64,000 nucleotides of DNA from Bacteroidota bacterium (GTDB lineage Bacteria > Bacteroidota > Bacteroidia > Chitinophagales > Saprospiraceae). Below, one piece after another: positions 30,398 to 40,036 of this stretch. Under the pieces are notes generated by a model, which saw nothing but the letters and a program-made list of their open reading frames with translations, was not told the DNA's origin and ran no database searches. A program made the translations under genes and the position numbers. The stretch spans positions 1-64,000 of the forward strand of contig JAKQLF010000177.1 of assembly GCA_029567325.1 (NCBI GenBank), written 5' to 3'. Every line of letters starts with the position of its first letter. Within the stretch, counting starts at the first letter, position 1.

Positions 30398-30645
30398 CGA
30401 TTGTAAGATGTAGGATGTGAAATGTAAGATGGAAGATGTAAAGAAAGGGCTTGCCCCTTACTAAGTGCATATTGATCTTGCAGAGCCATTGAATAATACT
30501 TTTTTCTTGGATGATTTTTTTGGAGGAGAGAGCCAATGGTACTGTATATGCCAACCTAATATGTAGAAGTATTTTACTAAAATAAATTTCTCTGAATTTT
30601 GATATTAAATATAATCATAATATATTTATCCTTCTGAGACAATAC

Positions 30646-31563
30646 ATGCACATAGAAAAATACATTTCTTACTTACAAAATGAAAAACGGTATTCGCCCC
30701 ATACCGTGAAATCGTATCACACCGACCTTACGGAATGTGAAACTTTTGTAAAAAATACATTTGATATTTCAATAGCGGATCCAACCATCAAACACACACA
30801 CATACGCTCTTGGGTTGTTGCCCTGACGGGTGAAGGTATGGTTGCAAGATCTGTCAATAGGAAAATAAGTAGCCTCAATGGCTTTTACAAATTTTTGAGA
30901 CAACGTGGCCTAATAGAAAATAGTCCAATGAAAAAGGTTTCTTTACTCAAAGCACCTCAACGTTTGCCATCTTTTTTTTCTGAAGATGACCTTCAAGCGG
31001 CCAAAATGCCTATTCATGCAAAGGATACCATTTTTACCATCACGCGCGATCACTTGATCATCAATCTTTTTTATCATACTGGCATGCGGAAATCTGAGTT
31101 GATCAATCTCAAATTGGCGGATGTTGATAAATCGAGGGGCGAAATCAAAGTTTTGGGGAAAGGTAATAAGGAACGTCTTATTCCAATCAGTCCCGACTTG
31201 ATAATAGCTGTTGAAAATTACTTAGCCGAAAAAGCCAAACATTTTGAAAAGTTGACCGATCCTTTTTTACTGGTCTCCAACACTGGTTTGAAGCTCGACC
31301 CAAAGACGGTTTACAACATTGTAAAGAAACATGTACAAGTTTTACCTTCATCAGATAAAAAAAGTCCACACGTTTTGCGTCACAGTTTTGCAACACATTT
31401 ACTCAATAATGGTGCGGACATCAATGCCATCAAAGAACTCCTCGGTCACAGCTCTTTGGCCGCAACCCAAGTATATACTCACAATTCTATAGATCGGCTG
31501 GTTTCCATTTATAAATCGGCTCATCCAAGGTCATCTGGTAGTGAAGAAAAAGATCAAAAATAA
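30646..31563 (+). CDS. xerC: Tyrosine recombinase XerC/XerD family
   Basis: 305 aa; HTGMRKSELINL, SPHVLRHSFATHLLNNGADINAIKELLGHSSLAATQVYTH catalytic R-H-R-H-Y. Confidence 0.88.
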   Translation: MHIEKYISYLQNEKRYSPHTVKSYHTDLTECETFVKNTFDISIADPTIKHTHIRSWVVALTGEGMVARSVNRKISSLNGFYKFLRQRGLIENSPMKKVSLLKAPQRLPSFFSEDDLQAAKMPIHAKDTIFTITRDHLIINLFYHTGMRKSELINLKLADVDKSRGEIKVLGKGNKERLIPISPDLIIAVENYLAEKAKHFEKLTDPFLLVSNTGLKLDPKTVYNIVKKHVQVLPSSDKKSPHVLRHSFATHLLNNGADINAIKELLGHSSLAATQVYTHNSIDRLVSIYKSAHPRSSGSEEKDQK

Positions 31564-31671
31564 TTAACACTAACTTGACTTTCACTTAAAATGTGTGTAT
31601 ATTGCCATAACATAACCGGAACTTCAAAGGAAGTATCTTAATTTTTTTTTGACATAAAAACTGTTTTACTT

Positions 31672-31968
31672 ATGAACATTACAATTCAAGCAGTGCATTT
31701 CGATGCAGACATTAAATTGAAAGAATTGATCCGCGAAAAGTTGTCAAACTTGGTTCGATTTTACAACGAAATTCTGAATGTCGACGTTTTTCTCAAATTG
31801 GAGAATTCTGGCCAAGTTAAAGACAAAATAGTTGAATTGAAAGCCAACATTCCCGGTAAATCAATCGTCGTTACATCGACGGGAAAATCTTTTGAATCTT
31901 CGCTCGATGAGGCTCACGATATCATAATCAGACAACTCAAAAGGCACAAAGAAAAAATGAGAGCCTAA
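31672..31968 (+). CDS. hpf: Ribosome hibernation-promoting factor / RaiA family, short form
   Basis: MNITIQAVHFDADIKLKELIREKLSNLVRFYN...; 98 aa; position after xerC is common in Bacteroidota. Confidence 0.85.
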   Translation: MNITIQAVHFDADIKLKELIREKLSNLVRFYNEILNVDVFLKLENSGQVKDKIVELKANIPGKSIVVTSTGKSFESSLDEAHDIIIRQLKRHKEKMRA

Positions 31969-31985
31969 CTCATAAAAAATGAATC

Positions 31986-32011
31986 AAGGGGTGGTAGCAA
32001 TATCACCCCTT
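31986..32011 (+). terminator. Intrinsic terminator with GCAA (GNRA) tetraloop after hpf
   Basis: AAGGGGTGGTA gcaa TATCACCCCTT followed by TTTTTGTTT; 11-bp stem with one G:U. Confidence 0.9.
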
Positions 32012-32039
32012 TTTTGTTTCAGCTGTTTTGCATATACTA

Positions 32040-32450
32040 GCAATTTCACAGTTCAGCAGTTTCGTGATTCAGCAGTTTTACCTTTAACATAAACGATTAA
32101 ACATATAAACAGTTAAACCCTACTGGGAACATATGAAAATTGGCAGTTTCGCAATTTGGCAATTCAGCAGTTTCGCAATTCAGTAATTTTTGCCGCGAGC
32201 TTCGAGCCACGAGCTGCCAGCTTTTTGCTTATAGGTTTATTTGTTTATGCGTTTATAAAAACTTTATGAACTTTCTACTTTCAACTTTACGAACTCATAA
32301 ACGATTAAACATATAAACAGTTAAACCCTAGGGACACCTTAAAAACTTTATGAACTTTTTACTTTGTACAGACGCAGGGCCCTCCGTCTCTGCGTTTATG
32401 AACTCAATTCAGCAGTTCAGCAATTTCGCAGTTTTATTAGCAGTTTAATT
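32040..32450. repeat. Repeat-rich intergenic region with a 35-bp direct repeat and short degenerate words
   Basis: cataaacgattaaacatataaacagttaaacccta at 32088-32122 and 32296-32330; repeated (cag)cagtttcgcaattcag and actttatgaactttt words. Confidence 0.8.
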
Positions 32451-32451
32451 T

Positions 32452-32459
32452 TATATTTG
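32452..32459 (+). promoter_or_regulatory. Bacteroidota-type -7 box (TAnnTTTG) upstream of the rhamnose cluster
   Basis: TATATTTG 77 bp upstream of the first ATG (32536). Confidence 0.4.
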
Positions 32460-32535
32460 TAATTACTGGTAGTGTTCCAAGCTGAATCACTATACAGGCC
32501 ATATAATTCATTCAAATCAAAATTTTAAAGCTGTA

Positions 32536-34632
32536 ATGACGCAAACATTCAATCATGTAAACTATTTGTGGGATGTAGCAAAAGCCGCTGAATGTGGTGA
32601 AGATCAAATCAAGCAATTCTTATACCGTTCAAATATTTTAGGTGCAGATTTGAGGATAACTAATTATGGGGGAGGCAATACCAGCGTTAAAACAATGGAA
32701 ATAGACCCGTTGACTGGTCAGCAAGAAGAAGTAATGTGGGTAAAAGGCAGTGGAGGCGACATTGGCACTTTGACGAGAAAAGGAATTGCGGGTCTTTACA
32801 CAAAGAAATTGCATGCATTAAAAAACGTTTATCGGGGCTTGGAACAAGAGGATGAAATGGTGGCTTTGTTTCAACATTGCCTACATGACCTCAATAGTGC
32901 TGCCCCTTCTATTGATACACCATTGCACGGTTTATTACCATTTAAGCACATAGATCACTTACATCCAGACGCTTTGATTGCCATCGCAGCAAGTAAAGAT
33001 GGACCTGCTATCATGAAAGAGATCTGGGGAGATAGCATTGCATGGATTCCATGGCAACGTCCAGGTTTTGATTTGGGGCTTCAATTAGAAAATTGTGTAA
33101 AAGAAAATCCCAATATAAGGGGCATCATCCTAGGAAGCCATGGTTTATTTACATGGGGAAACACTTCTTTTGAATGTTACGTCAATAGCCTGGAAGTAAT
33201 TGAAATGGCTTCTAATTATTTAGAAAATAAGGTAGCCTTAAATGGGAATGTTTTTGGTGGTCAAAAAATTACTGCATTAGATAGCGAAATAAGAATAACG
33301 CAGGCAACAGCAATGGCCCCGATTTTGAGAGGGCTTTGTTCATCTAGTCAAGGCATGATCGGTCACTTTTCAGACGCACCTCGAGTATTAGAATTCATCA
33401 ACAGTCATGACCTAGATCGTTTGGCACCTCTTGGCACTTCTTGTCCAGACCATTTTTTACGTACCAAAATTGCTCCACTTGTTTTAAATCTAGCACCTGA
33501 TGCCGATTTGAGCGATGCTTTATCTGTAAGAAATTTGCTTGAGAAAGATTTTGCGAATTACAGGGACTCCTATGCAGCATATTATGAAAAGTGCAAACAC
33601 AGTAACAGCCCTGCAATGCGAGATCCAAATCCAGTGATCATTTTATGGCCCGGCGTTGGCATGTTTTCTTTCGCAAAAAATAAACAAACCGCTCGTGTTG
33701 CTTCCGAATTTTATACCAATGCCATCAATGTGATGAGAGGAGCAGAAGCTGTATCAACTTATGTCGCCCTTCCTCATCAAGAAGCTTTTGATATCGAATA
33801 TTGGTTATTGGAGGAAGCTAAATTACAGCGCATGCCAGCAGAAAAACCATTGAGCCGCAAAATCGCATTGGTTTCTGGTGCAGGTGGTGGAATTGGTTCT
33901 GCAATTGCACAAAAGTTGATCAATCAGGGAGCGAATGTTGTTTTTACTGACCTCTATGAAGAAAATCTAAAAAAGGAAATTGCTCCGTACAATTCAGATA
34001 TTGCTGTTTCTATTCCAGGAAATATTACCAGTGCAGCCGACGTAAAAAAAGCCGTGGACCACTGTTGTTTACAATTTGGTGGCTTAGACATTATCGTTCA
34101 TTCCGCTGGTCTTGCTATTTCAAAATCTTTAGAAGATACAGAAGAAAAAGATTGGGACATCCTCCAAGATGTGTTGGTAAAGGGCCAGTTTTTATTGGCT
34201 CGTGAGGCAACTCCAGTCCTCAAAGCTCAAAAAATGGGTGGCGACTTCATCAACATCGCCAGCAAAAATGGAATAGTAGCTGGACCAAATAACGTGGCTT
34301 ATGGTACTGCCAAAGCAGCCCAACAACACATGACCAGATTATTGGCTGCAGAACTTGGACCAGATAAAATCAGAGTTAATACAGTCAATCCAGACGGAAT
34401 CATTGTTGGTTCCAAAATTTGGGAAGGCGAATGGGCAGAAGGCAGGGCAAAAGCATATGGTATCAAAGTAGAAGAATTACCAGCGTTTTACGCGAAACGA
34501 AATTTGATGAACGAAATCATGTATCCCGAAGACATCGCCAATGCAGTATTTGCCATTTTACATTTATTAAAGAAAAGTACTGGAAATACCATCAACGTTG
34601 ACGGTGGTATGGCCAATGCCTTTGTAAGATAA
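32536..34632 (+). CDS. rhaD: Bifunctional aldolase / short-chain dehydrogenase (rhamnulose-1-phosphate aldolase / lactaldehyde dehydrogenase type)
   Basis: N-terminal class II aldolase domain (GGGNTSVKT, GSHGLFTWG) fused to SDR (VSGAGGGIGSAIAQ, YGTAKAAQQH). Confidence 0.88.
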   Translation: MTQTFNHVNYLWDVAKAAECGEDQIKQFLYRSNILGADLRITNYGGGNTSVKTMEIDPLTGQQEEVMWVKGSGGDIGTLTRKGIAGLYTKKLHALKNVYRGLEQEDEMVALFQHCLHDLNSAAPSIDTPLHGLLPFKHIDHLHPDALIAIAASKDGPAIMKEIWGDSIAWIPWQRPGFDLGLQLENCVKENPNIRGIILGSHGLFTWGNTSFECYVNSLEVIEMASNYLENKVALNGNVFGGQKITALDSEIRITQATAMAPILRGLCSSSQGMIGHFSDAPRVLEFINSHDLDRLAPLGTSCPDHFLRTKIAPLVLNLAPDADLSDALSVRNLLEKDFANYRDSYAAYYEKCKHSNSPAMRDPNPVIILWPGVGMFSFAKNKQTARVASEFYTNAINVMRGAEAVSTYVALPHQEAFDIEYWLLEEAKLQRMPAEKPLSRKIALVSGAGGGIGSAIAQKLINQGANVVFTDLYEENLKKEIAPYNSDIAVSIPGNITSAADVKKAVDHCCLQFGGLDIIVHSAGLAISKSLEDTEEKDWDILQDVLVKGQFLLAREATPVLKAQKMGGDFINIASKNGIVAGPNNVAYGTAKAAQQHMTRLLAAELGPDKIRVNTVNPDGIIVGSKIWEGEWAEGRAKAYGIKVEELPAFYAKRNLMNEIMYPEDIANAVFAILHLLKKSTGNTINVDGGMANAFVR

Positions 34633-34641
34633 GCCACATTC

Positions 34642-35916
34642 ATGCAAGAAGAAATACAAAAACACAATCAGGCTTCTTTCACTCGAGTGTCTGAAGCTTT
34701 TGATTTTTTGGCAAACAAACTGACGAAAAATGGTCTGGATGTAGGAAATATTCTCTCCCAACTGTCTGGATTTCAAGTGGCCATCCCATCATGGGCATTG
34801 GGCGCCGGGGGTACGAGATTTGGAAGATATGGTATAGGGGGTGAACCTGCAAATCTTGAAGATAAATTTCATGACGTCGGTCTCATCCATGCTTTGACTG
34901 GTTGTGCAGGTGCCATTTCACTACATATTCCTTGGGACATTCCCAAAGATACCTTAGCAATTAAAGAATTAGCCGCTGCCAATGGTTTAGTTTTTGATGC
35001 CGTCAATAGCAATACCTTCCAAGACCAACCGGGCCAAAAATTGAGCTATAAATTTGGTTCTTTGAGCAATGTCAATAAAGACATAAGGGATTTGGCAATT
35101 GCTCACAATAAAGAAGTGGTCGACATCGGCAATGCTTTGGGATCTAAATCCATCACCGTTTGGTTGGCAGATGGAAGCAATTTTCCTGGACAATCAAATT
35201 TCAGAACGGCCCTTGATTTCACTGCACAATCGTTGCAGGAAATATACCAATACATGCCAACTGACTGGAGTCTATTTATTGAATATAAACCATATGAACC
35301 ACACTTTTATCATACCGTTATTCAGGATTGGGGCACTTCATTGATGTTGGCAAATGCATGTGGCAATCATGCTTTCACTTTGGTCGACTTAGGACATCAT
35401 CTGCCAAATACCAACATAGAAAACATTGTTTCCACGTTGATTTATCAAGGTAAATTGGGAGGCTTTCACTTCAATGATAGTAAATACGGAGACGATGACC
35501 TCACCGTTGGCAGCATCAAACCCTATCAATTATTTTTGATATTCAATGAGCTAGTTTGGGGCTTAGAGCACAACATAAAAAACAATCCTGCACCAGCTTG
35601 GATGATAGACGCAAGCCATAACCTCAAAGATCCCATCGAAGACCTCATACAATCTTTGGATGCTATTTTGATCGCTTTCGTTCAAGCTTTAATCATTGAC
35701 CAAAAAGCGTTGCAAACAGCACAAATGAACCACGACGTTTCACTTGCTCAAGAAATTTTGCAAGATGCTTATAGAACAGATGTGAGACCACTGATCCAAA
35801 AAATGCGGGCTTCCAAAAACGTGGCCATCGACCCCTTAAAAACATACCGTACCATGGACATCAGGAACAAATTAATCGCAAAACGCGGTGTAAATAGCCG
35901 GGCAACCGGTCTTTAA
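34642..35916 (+). CDS. rhaI: L-rhamnose isomerase, Pseudomonas-type sugar isomerase
   Basis: GAGGTRFGRYGIGGEPANLEDKFHDVG; WSLFIEYKPYEPHFYHT; GGFHFNDSKYGDDDLTVGSIKPYQLF. Confidence 0.87.
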   Translation: MQEEIQKHNQASFTRVSEAFDFLANKLTKNGLDVGNILSQLSGFQVAIPSWALGAGGTRFGRYGIGGEPANLEDKFHDVGLIHALTGCAGAISLHIPWDIPKDTLAIKELAAANGLVFDAVNSNTFQDQPGQKLSYKFGSLSNVNKDIRDLAIAHNKEVVDIGNALGSKSITVWLADGSNFPGQSNFRTALDFTAQSLQEIYQYMPTDWSLFIEYKPYEPHFYHTVIQDWGTSLMLANACGNHAFTLVDLGHHLPNTNIENIVSTLIYQGKLGGFHFNDSKYGDDDLTVGSIKPYQLFLIFNELVWGLEHNIKNNPAPAWMIDASHNLKDPIEDLIQSLDAILIAFVQALIIDQKALQTAQMNHDVSLAQEILQDAYRTDVRPLIQKMRASKNVAIDPLKTYRTMDIRNKLIAKRGVNSRATGL

Positions 35917-35932
35917 CTTTCAGCATGTTGAT

Positions 35933-37252
35933 ATGAACACACTTATTTTTGATATCGGAAAGACTAATAAAAAGTGGTTTGTATTCAACCAAAGCTTCGA
36001 AGTCATTGCACGAGATTCTATTATATTTGCAGAGGGTAAGGATGACGATGGTGATCCGTGTGAAGACCTACAATCCTTGACAGAATGGGTATTACTTACC
36101 GCCAATAAATTGATCGCAGATGATGACCATAATATTTCAAAAATAAACTTTTCTGCCTATGGTGCATCTGTTGTTCATTTAAATGAAAATCAAGAGGTAT
36201 GTGCTCCACTTTACAATTATCTCAAAAAACCTACTGAAGTAAATGAAGATTCCTTCAAAGAATATTTAAGCCAATACCCTGAAATTGAAAAACAAACTGG
36301 GGCTGCTATTTCGGGTATGCTCAATACGGGATTTCAATTATATTGGTTGAAAATGCAAAAAGCAGATGTTTTTAAATCATTCAGAAAGACTGTCCATTTA
36401 CCACAATATTTTTCATTCTTATTTACTGGTGAGACCATCAATGAATTGACTTCCCTAGGTTGTCATACAACATTATGGGATTTCAAAAATCAACAGTTAC
36501 ATAAATGGCTTTCAGACGACAATTTGATATCATTGATGCCCGCTTTGTCATCAAAAAATTCGTATTCTGAAATAACCATTCAAGGAAGAAAAATACAGGT
36601 TGGCAATGGTATTCATGACAGTTCAGCAGCGTTAGTACCTTATAAAACGGGAATTTCCTCTCCTTTTATATTATTGTCTAGTGGCACGTGGAGTATTTCA
36701 CTCAATCCATTTGCCCAGGAAGATATATCCCAAAATGATATCGATCAAGAATTGATTTATTACCTGCAACCAGATGGCAAAAAAGTAAGGGCTACTCGCT
36801 TATATTATGGCAAAATTTATGAAGAGGAAGTTGCAAGAATTCAGATTTCAGAGGAAGAAATAAGAAAAATTCCAGAAGAAGTAGTTGATTATTATTTTAA
36901 ATTAAAGAACTCCTCCAATGCAGATATCCAAATAAACGCCAAACAAAGAGCATATTTAGGAATGGTGGTACAGATTGCAATGGCCCATTTGCAGTCTTTG
37001 CAACTGGCGAAAGGTGAAAGCCACATTGAAGAGGTCTATGTTGATGGAGGTTTTGCAAAGAATGATTTATTTTTAAGATTTCTGGCTACTATGCTTTTTC
37101 CCATACAGGTATTTAAAGCAGAAAATCCAATGGGCTCGGCTTTGGGTGCAGCGATCATGATGGATCAAAATTCGTTTACTCCTGATATTTTCAGAGATAG
37201 ATATAATTTAAAGTTAGTGCTTTCACATTACAATAAAATGATAAATAAATAA
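35933..37252 (+). CDS. FGGY-family carbohydrate kinase, rhamnulokinase-like
   Basis: MNTLIFDIGKTNKKWFVF; LLSSGTWSISLNPF; VYVDGGFAKNDLFLRFLA. Confidence 0.82.
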   Translation: MNTLIFDIGKTNKKWFVFNQSFEVIARDSIIFAEGKDDDGDPCEDLQSLTEWVLLTANKLIADDDHNISKINFSAYGASVVHLNENQEVCAPLYNYLKKPTEVNEDSFKEYLSQYPEIEKQTGAAISGMLNTGFQLYWLKMQKADVFKSFRKTVHLPQYFSFLFTGETINELTSLGCHTTLWDFKNQQLHKWLSDDNLISLMPALSSKNSYSEITIQGRKIQVGNGIHDSSAALVPYKTGISSPFILLSSGTWSISLNPFAQEDISQNDIDQELIYYLQPDGKKVRATRLYYGKIYEEEVARIQISEEEIRKIPEEVVDYYFKLKNSSNADIQINAKQRAYLGMVVQIAMAHLQSLQLAKGESHIEEVYVDGGFAKNDLFLRFLATMLFPIQVFKAENPMGSALGAAIMMDQNSFTPDIFRDRYNLKLVLSHYNKMINK

Positions 37253-38403
37253 TGAACTTAGAAATCAATCCAAGGTATCCATCTATTGGTCATTTGAAAG
37301 CAAGGGCAAAATCCAGAATCCCCCGTTTTGCCTTTGAATATTTGGACGGAGGTTGCAATAATGAAATCAATCTCAAAAGGAATACAGAGGATATTAGAAA
37401 TATTCAACTACAGCCTTATTATTTGAGAGATTACCGCGGTATTGATTTACAAACCACTTTATTTGGCCATACATACAGCGCCCCATTCGGAATTTCGCCC
37501 ATTGGATTACAAGGCTTGATGTGGCCAGGAGCTTCAGAAATTTTGGCCAAAACTGCATTTGAGCAAAATATCCCCTACATCCTTAGTACAGTTGGTACCG
37601 CCTCAATTGAAAAAATTGCAGAAATTACTCAAGGGCAGGCTTGGTTTCAATTATATCATCCTGCAGAAGATAAGTTGCGTGATGATATGATCGATCGTTT
37701 GCTAGCATCTGGCATCAAAGTGTTAGTGGTATTAGCTGACGTACCTTCCTTTGGTTATCGGCCCAAAGAGATTAAAAATGGATTGGCTATTCCACCTAAA
37801 ATGACGTTTTCAAATATGATCCAAATTGCCTCCAAGCCAAATTGGGCAATTTCCACCTTACTTCGTGGTCAACCAGAATTTAAAACCCTCAAACCTTACC
37901 TTCCCAAGGGACTCAACCTCAAACATCTGGGTTTATTTATGAATAAAACTTTTGATGGTAGGCTGAGTCATGATCGGATAAAAACGATCAGAGATAAATG
38001 GCCACATAAATTGGTAATCAAAGGAATTGCCAATGTTGAAGATGCACAAAAATCCATTGATTGGGGCATGGATGGTATCATTGTAAGCAATCATGGCGGT
38101 AGACAATTGGATGCTGGAGAATCCGCCATAACGTCCTTACAAAACATTTTGACACAAATGGATAAGAAAATTGCTATGATGATGGACAGCGGCATCAGAG
38201 ATGGTACAGACATCGCCAATACGCTGGCTTGTGGTGCAGATTTCACATTTTTGGGCAGATCATTTATGTATGGCGTTTCTGCCATGGGGAAAAAAGGAGG
38301 AGACCAGGTTTTTGTCATTTTGCGAAGAGAATTGCAACAGGTTATGCAACAACTTGGCTGCCCCACTACAACTGATCTCCATCATCACCGAATTAGATCC
38401 TAA
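37252..38403 (+). CDS. lldD: FMN-dependent alpha-hydroxy-acid dehydrogenase (L-lactate dehydrogenase-like)
   Basis: FAFEYLDGGCNNEINL; SNHGGRQLDAGES; MMDSGIRDGTDIANTLACGADFTFLGR. Confidence 0.87.
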   Translation: MNLEINPRYPSIGHLKARAKSRIPRFAFEYLDGGCNNEINLKRNTEDIRNIQLQPYYLRDYRGIDLQTTLFGHTYSAPFGISPIGLQGLMWPGASEILAKTAFEQNIPYILSTVGTASIEKIAEITQGQAWFQLYHPAEDKLRDDMIDRLLASGIKVLVVLADVPSFGYRPKEIKNGLAIPPKMTFSNMIQIASKPNWAISTLLRGQPEFKTLKPYLPKGLNLKHLGLFMNKTFDGRLSHDRIKTIRDKWPHKLVIKGIANVEDAQKSIDWGMDGIIVSNHGGRQLDAGESAITSLQNILTQMDKKIAMMMDSGIRDGTDIANTLACGADFTFLGRSFMYGVSAMGKKGGDQVFVILRRELQQVMQQLGCPTTTDLHHHRIRS

Positions 38404-38413
38404 ATAAAATAAC

Positions 38414-39823
38414 ATGATAGAAGCCAACATTGACATCGCCGAAAACCACTCTCAAGAATTTGAAAGAGTTGCTGTACCTGAAAGTCATCTCAAAGGTTGG
38501 AAATCCTTTTTAGGCATGTATGCGGGAGAACATGCCGCTGGAACAGAATTTGTGATAGGACCGCTATTTCTCACTGCTGGTGTCAGTGCATTTGATTTAA
38601 TAGTGGGCTTGTTATTAGGCAATTTTATGGCGGTATTATCTTGGAGATACCTGACAGCAGTAGTTTCTGTCAAAGAGCGATATACATTATATTATAAACT
38701 TGAAAAGATATGTGGCAAAAACCTGGTGACATTTTACAATTTGGCCAATGGCATCTTGTTTTGTTTTTTAGCCGGATCAATGATTACGGTTTCTGCAACT
38801 GCTGTGGGTATACCTTTTGACATGCCTATGCCCAGACTTACTGACACCATGCCCAATGGTCTGAGTTGGATAGTTATCGTCTTAGTCATTGGCTTTGTGA
38901 TTTCTATAGTTGCTGCCAGGGGATACGATTCTGTTGCAAAGGCTGCTAATTACATGTCTCCCTTTATAGTCCTAGCTTTTATTGCATGCGGAATTGTAGC
39001 CTTAAATCAATTAAATGTGCACAGTTTTAGTGATTTTTGGAACATCTGGGGACAAGGAACTGAACCCTTTCCTGGCCAAATAAAATATACCTTTTGGCAC
39101 GTTGTCATTTGGTCTTGGTTTTGTAATGCAGCCATGCATGTGGGTATGAGTGATATGTCTGTTTTCCGTTTTGCAAAAAAGGCCTCAAGTGGTTGGACTA
39201 CCGCTGCCGGAATGTATGTTGGTCATTACATCGCCTGGATTGCAGCCGCATTATTGTATGCCGCTTATATCCAAACTCCTGAAGCTCAAAGTTTTCTAAC
39301 CAATGGTGAGGCCCCACCTGTGGCTCCTGGACCCTTGGCTTACAATGCCATTGGTGTATTTGGCATCATTACAGTCATTATAGCTGGTTGGACAACAGCC
39401 AATCCAACGATCTACAGAGCAGGTCTTGCTTTTCAAGCCATTATGCCAAAAGTTTCGACATTTTGGATGACCATTGTCGCTGGTGCCTTGGCTACCATAG
39501 CTGGATTGTTCCCTGCCTTCGCAATGAAGTTACTCGGATTTGTTGCACTCTATGGTTTTATTCTTGCGCCAATTGGTGCAGTAATTGTTTTTGAATATTT
39601 CTTTGGAAACGCATTTGGAATTAAAAAAGACTATGCTTTTCAAACAAAATCAACCTTCAATATTGCTGTTTTGCTTGCTTGGGGCTTGAGTTTTGGGATT
39701 TTTTATTTCATCTCCATAAAATACGACGTGTTCCTCAGCTTTTTGACCTTACCCGCTTGGTTGTTATGTGGAGTTTTATACTTGGTGTTTAGTAAATATA
39801 TTTTGAAAGACGGAAGGGTATAA
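38414..39823 (+). CDS. NCS1 / purine-cytosine permease family transporter
   Basis: About 12 TM segments; AGEHAAGTEFVIGPLFLTAG; AGWTTANPTIYRAGLAFQA. Confidence 0.8.
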   Translation: MIEANIDIAENHSQEFERVAVPESHLKGWKSFLGMYAGEHAAGTEFVIGPLFLTAGVSAFDLIVGLLLGNFMAVLSWRYLTAVVSVKERYTLYYKLEKICGKNLVTFYNLANGILFCFLAGSMITVSATAVGIPFDMPMPRLTDTMPNGLSWIVIVLVIGFVISIVAARGYDSVAKAANYMSPFIVLAFIACGIVALNQLNVHSFSDFWNIWGQGTEPFPGQIKYTFWHVVIWSWFCNAAMHVGMSDMSVFRFAKKASSGWTTAAGMYVGHYIAWIAAALLYAAYIQTPEAQSFLTNGEAPPVAPGPLAYNAIGVFGIITVIIAGWTTANPTIYRAGLAFQAIMPKVSTFWMTIVAGALATIAGLFPAFAMKLLGFVALYGFILAPIGAVIVFEYFFGNAFGIKKDYAFQTKSTFNIAVLLAWGLSFGIFYFISIKYDVFLSFLTLPAWLLCGVLYLVFSKYILKDGRV

Positions 39824-39911
39824 TCTCCTAATGGGTATAAACACTGGATTTCATAGTGGTTTTCTACTAAATTGAATCATAGTAAAAACTAAAACTTAAA
39901 ATAAAACGCTA

Positions 39912-39955
39912 TAGATTTATAACACACGACACGACAGTCGTTCTATATAAATCTA
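39912..39955. repeat. Nested inverted repeat downstream of the rhamnose cluster
   Basis: TAGATTTATA acac ACGAC acgaca GTCGT tcta TATAAATCTA. Confidence 0.65.
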
Positions 39956-39970
39956 GTACATTCATTTAGC

Positions 39971-40008
39971 AATAAGAGGCGATCATTTTAGGATGACCGC
40001 CTCTTATT
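39971..40008. terminator. Bidirectional terminator between convergent genes
   Basis: AATAAGAGGCG ... CGCCTCTTATT (11 bp perfect), flanked by T-rich sequence. Confidence 0.85.
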
Positions 40009-40036
40009 TTTTATTTCTAAATAGAATTTTTTTCTC

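Noticed and set aside
30646-31563. XerC-like recombinase as integrase of a mobile element
   Set aside because: Sequence and position next to hpf fit the housekeeping XerC/D of Bacteroidota; no att-like repeats or tRNA target seen.
32040-32450. Possible CRISPR array
   Set aside because: Repeats are degenerate and irregularly spaced, with only two copies of the longest (35 bp) unit and no cas genes.
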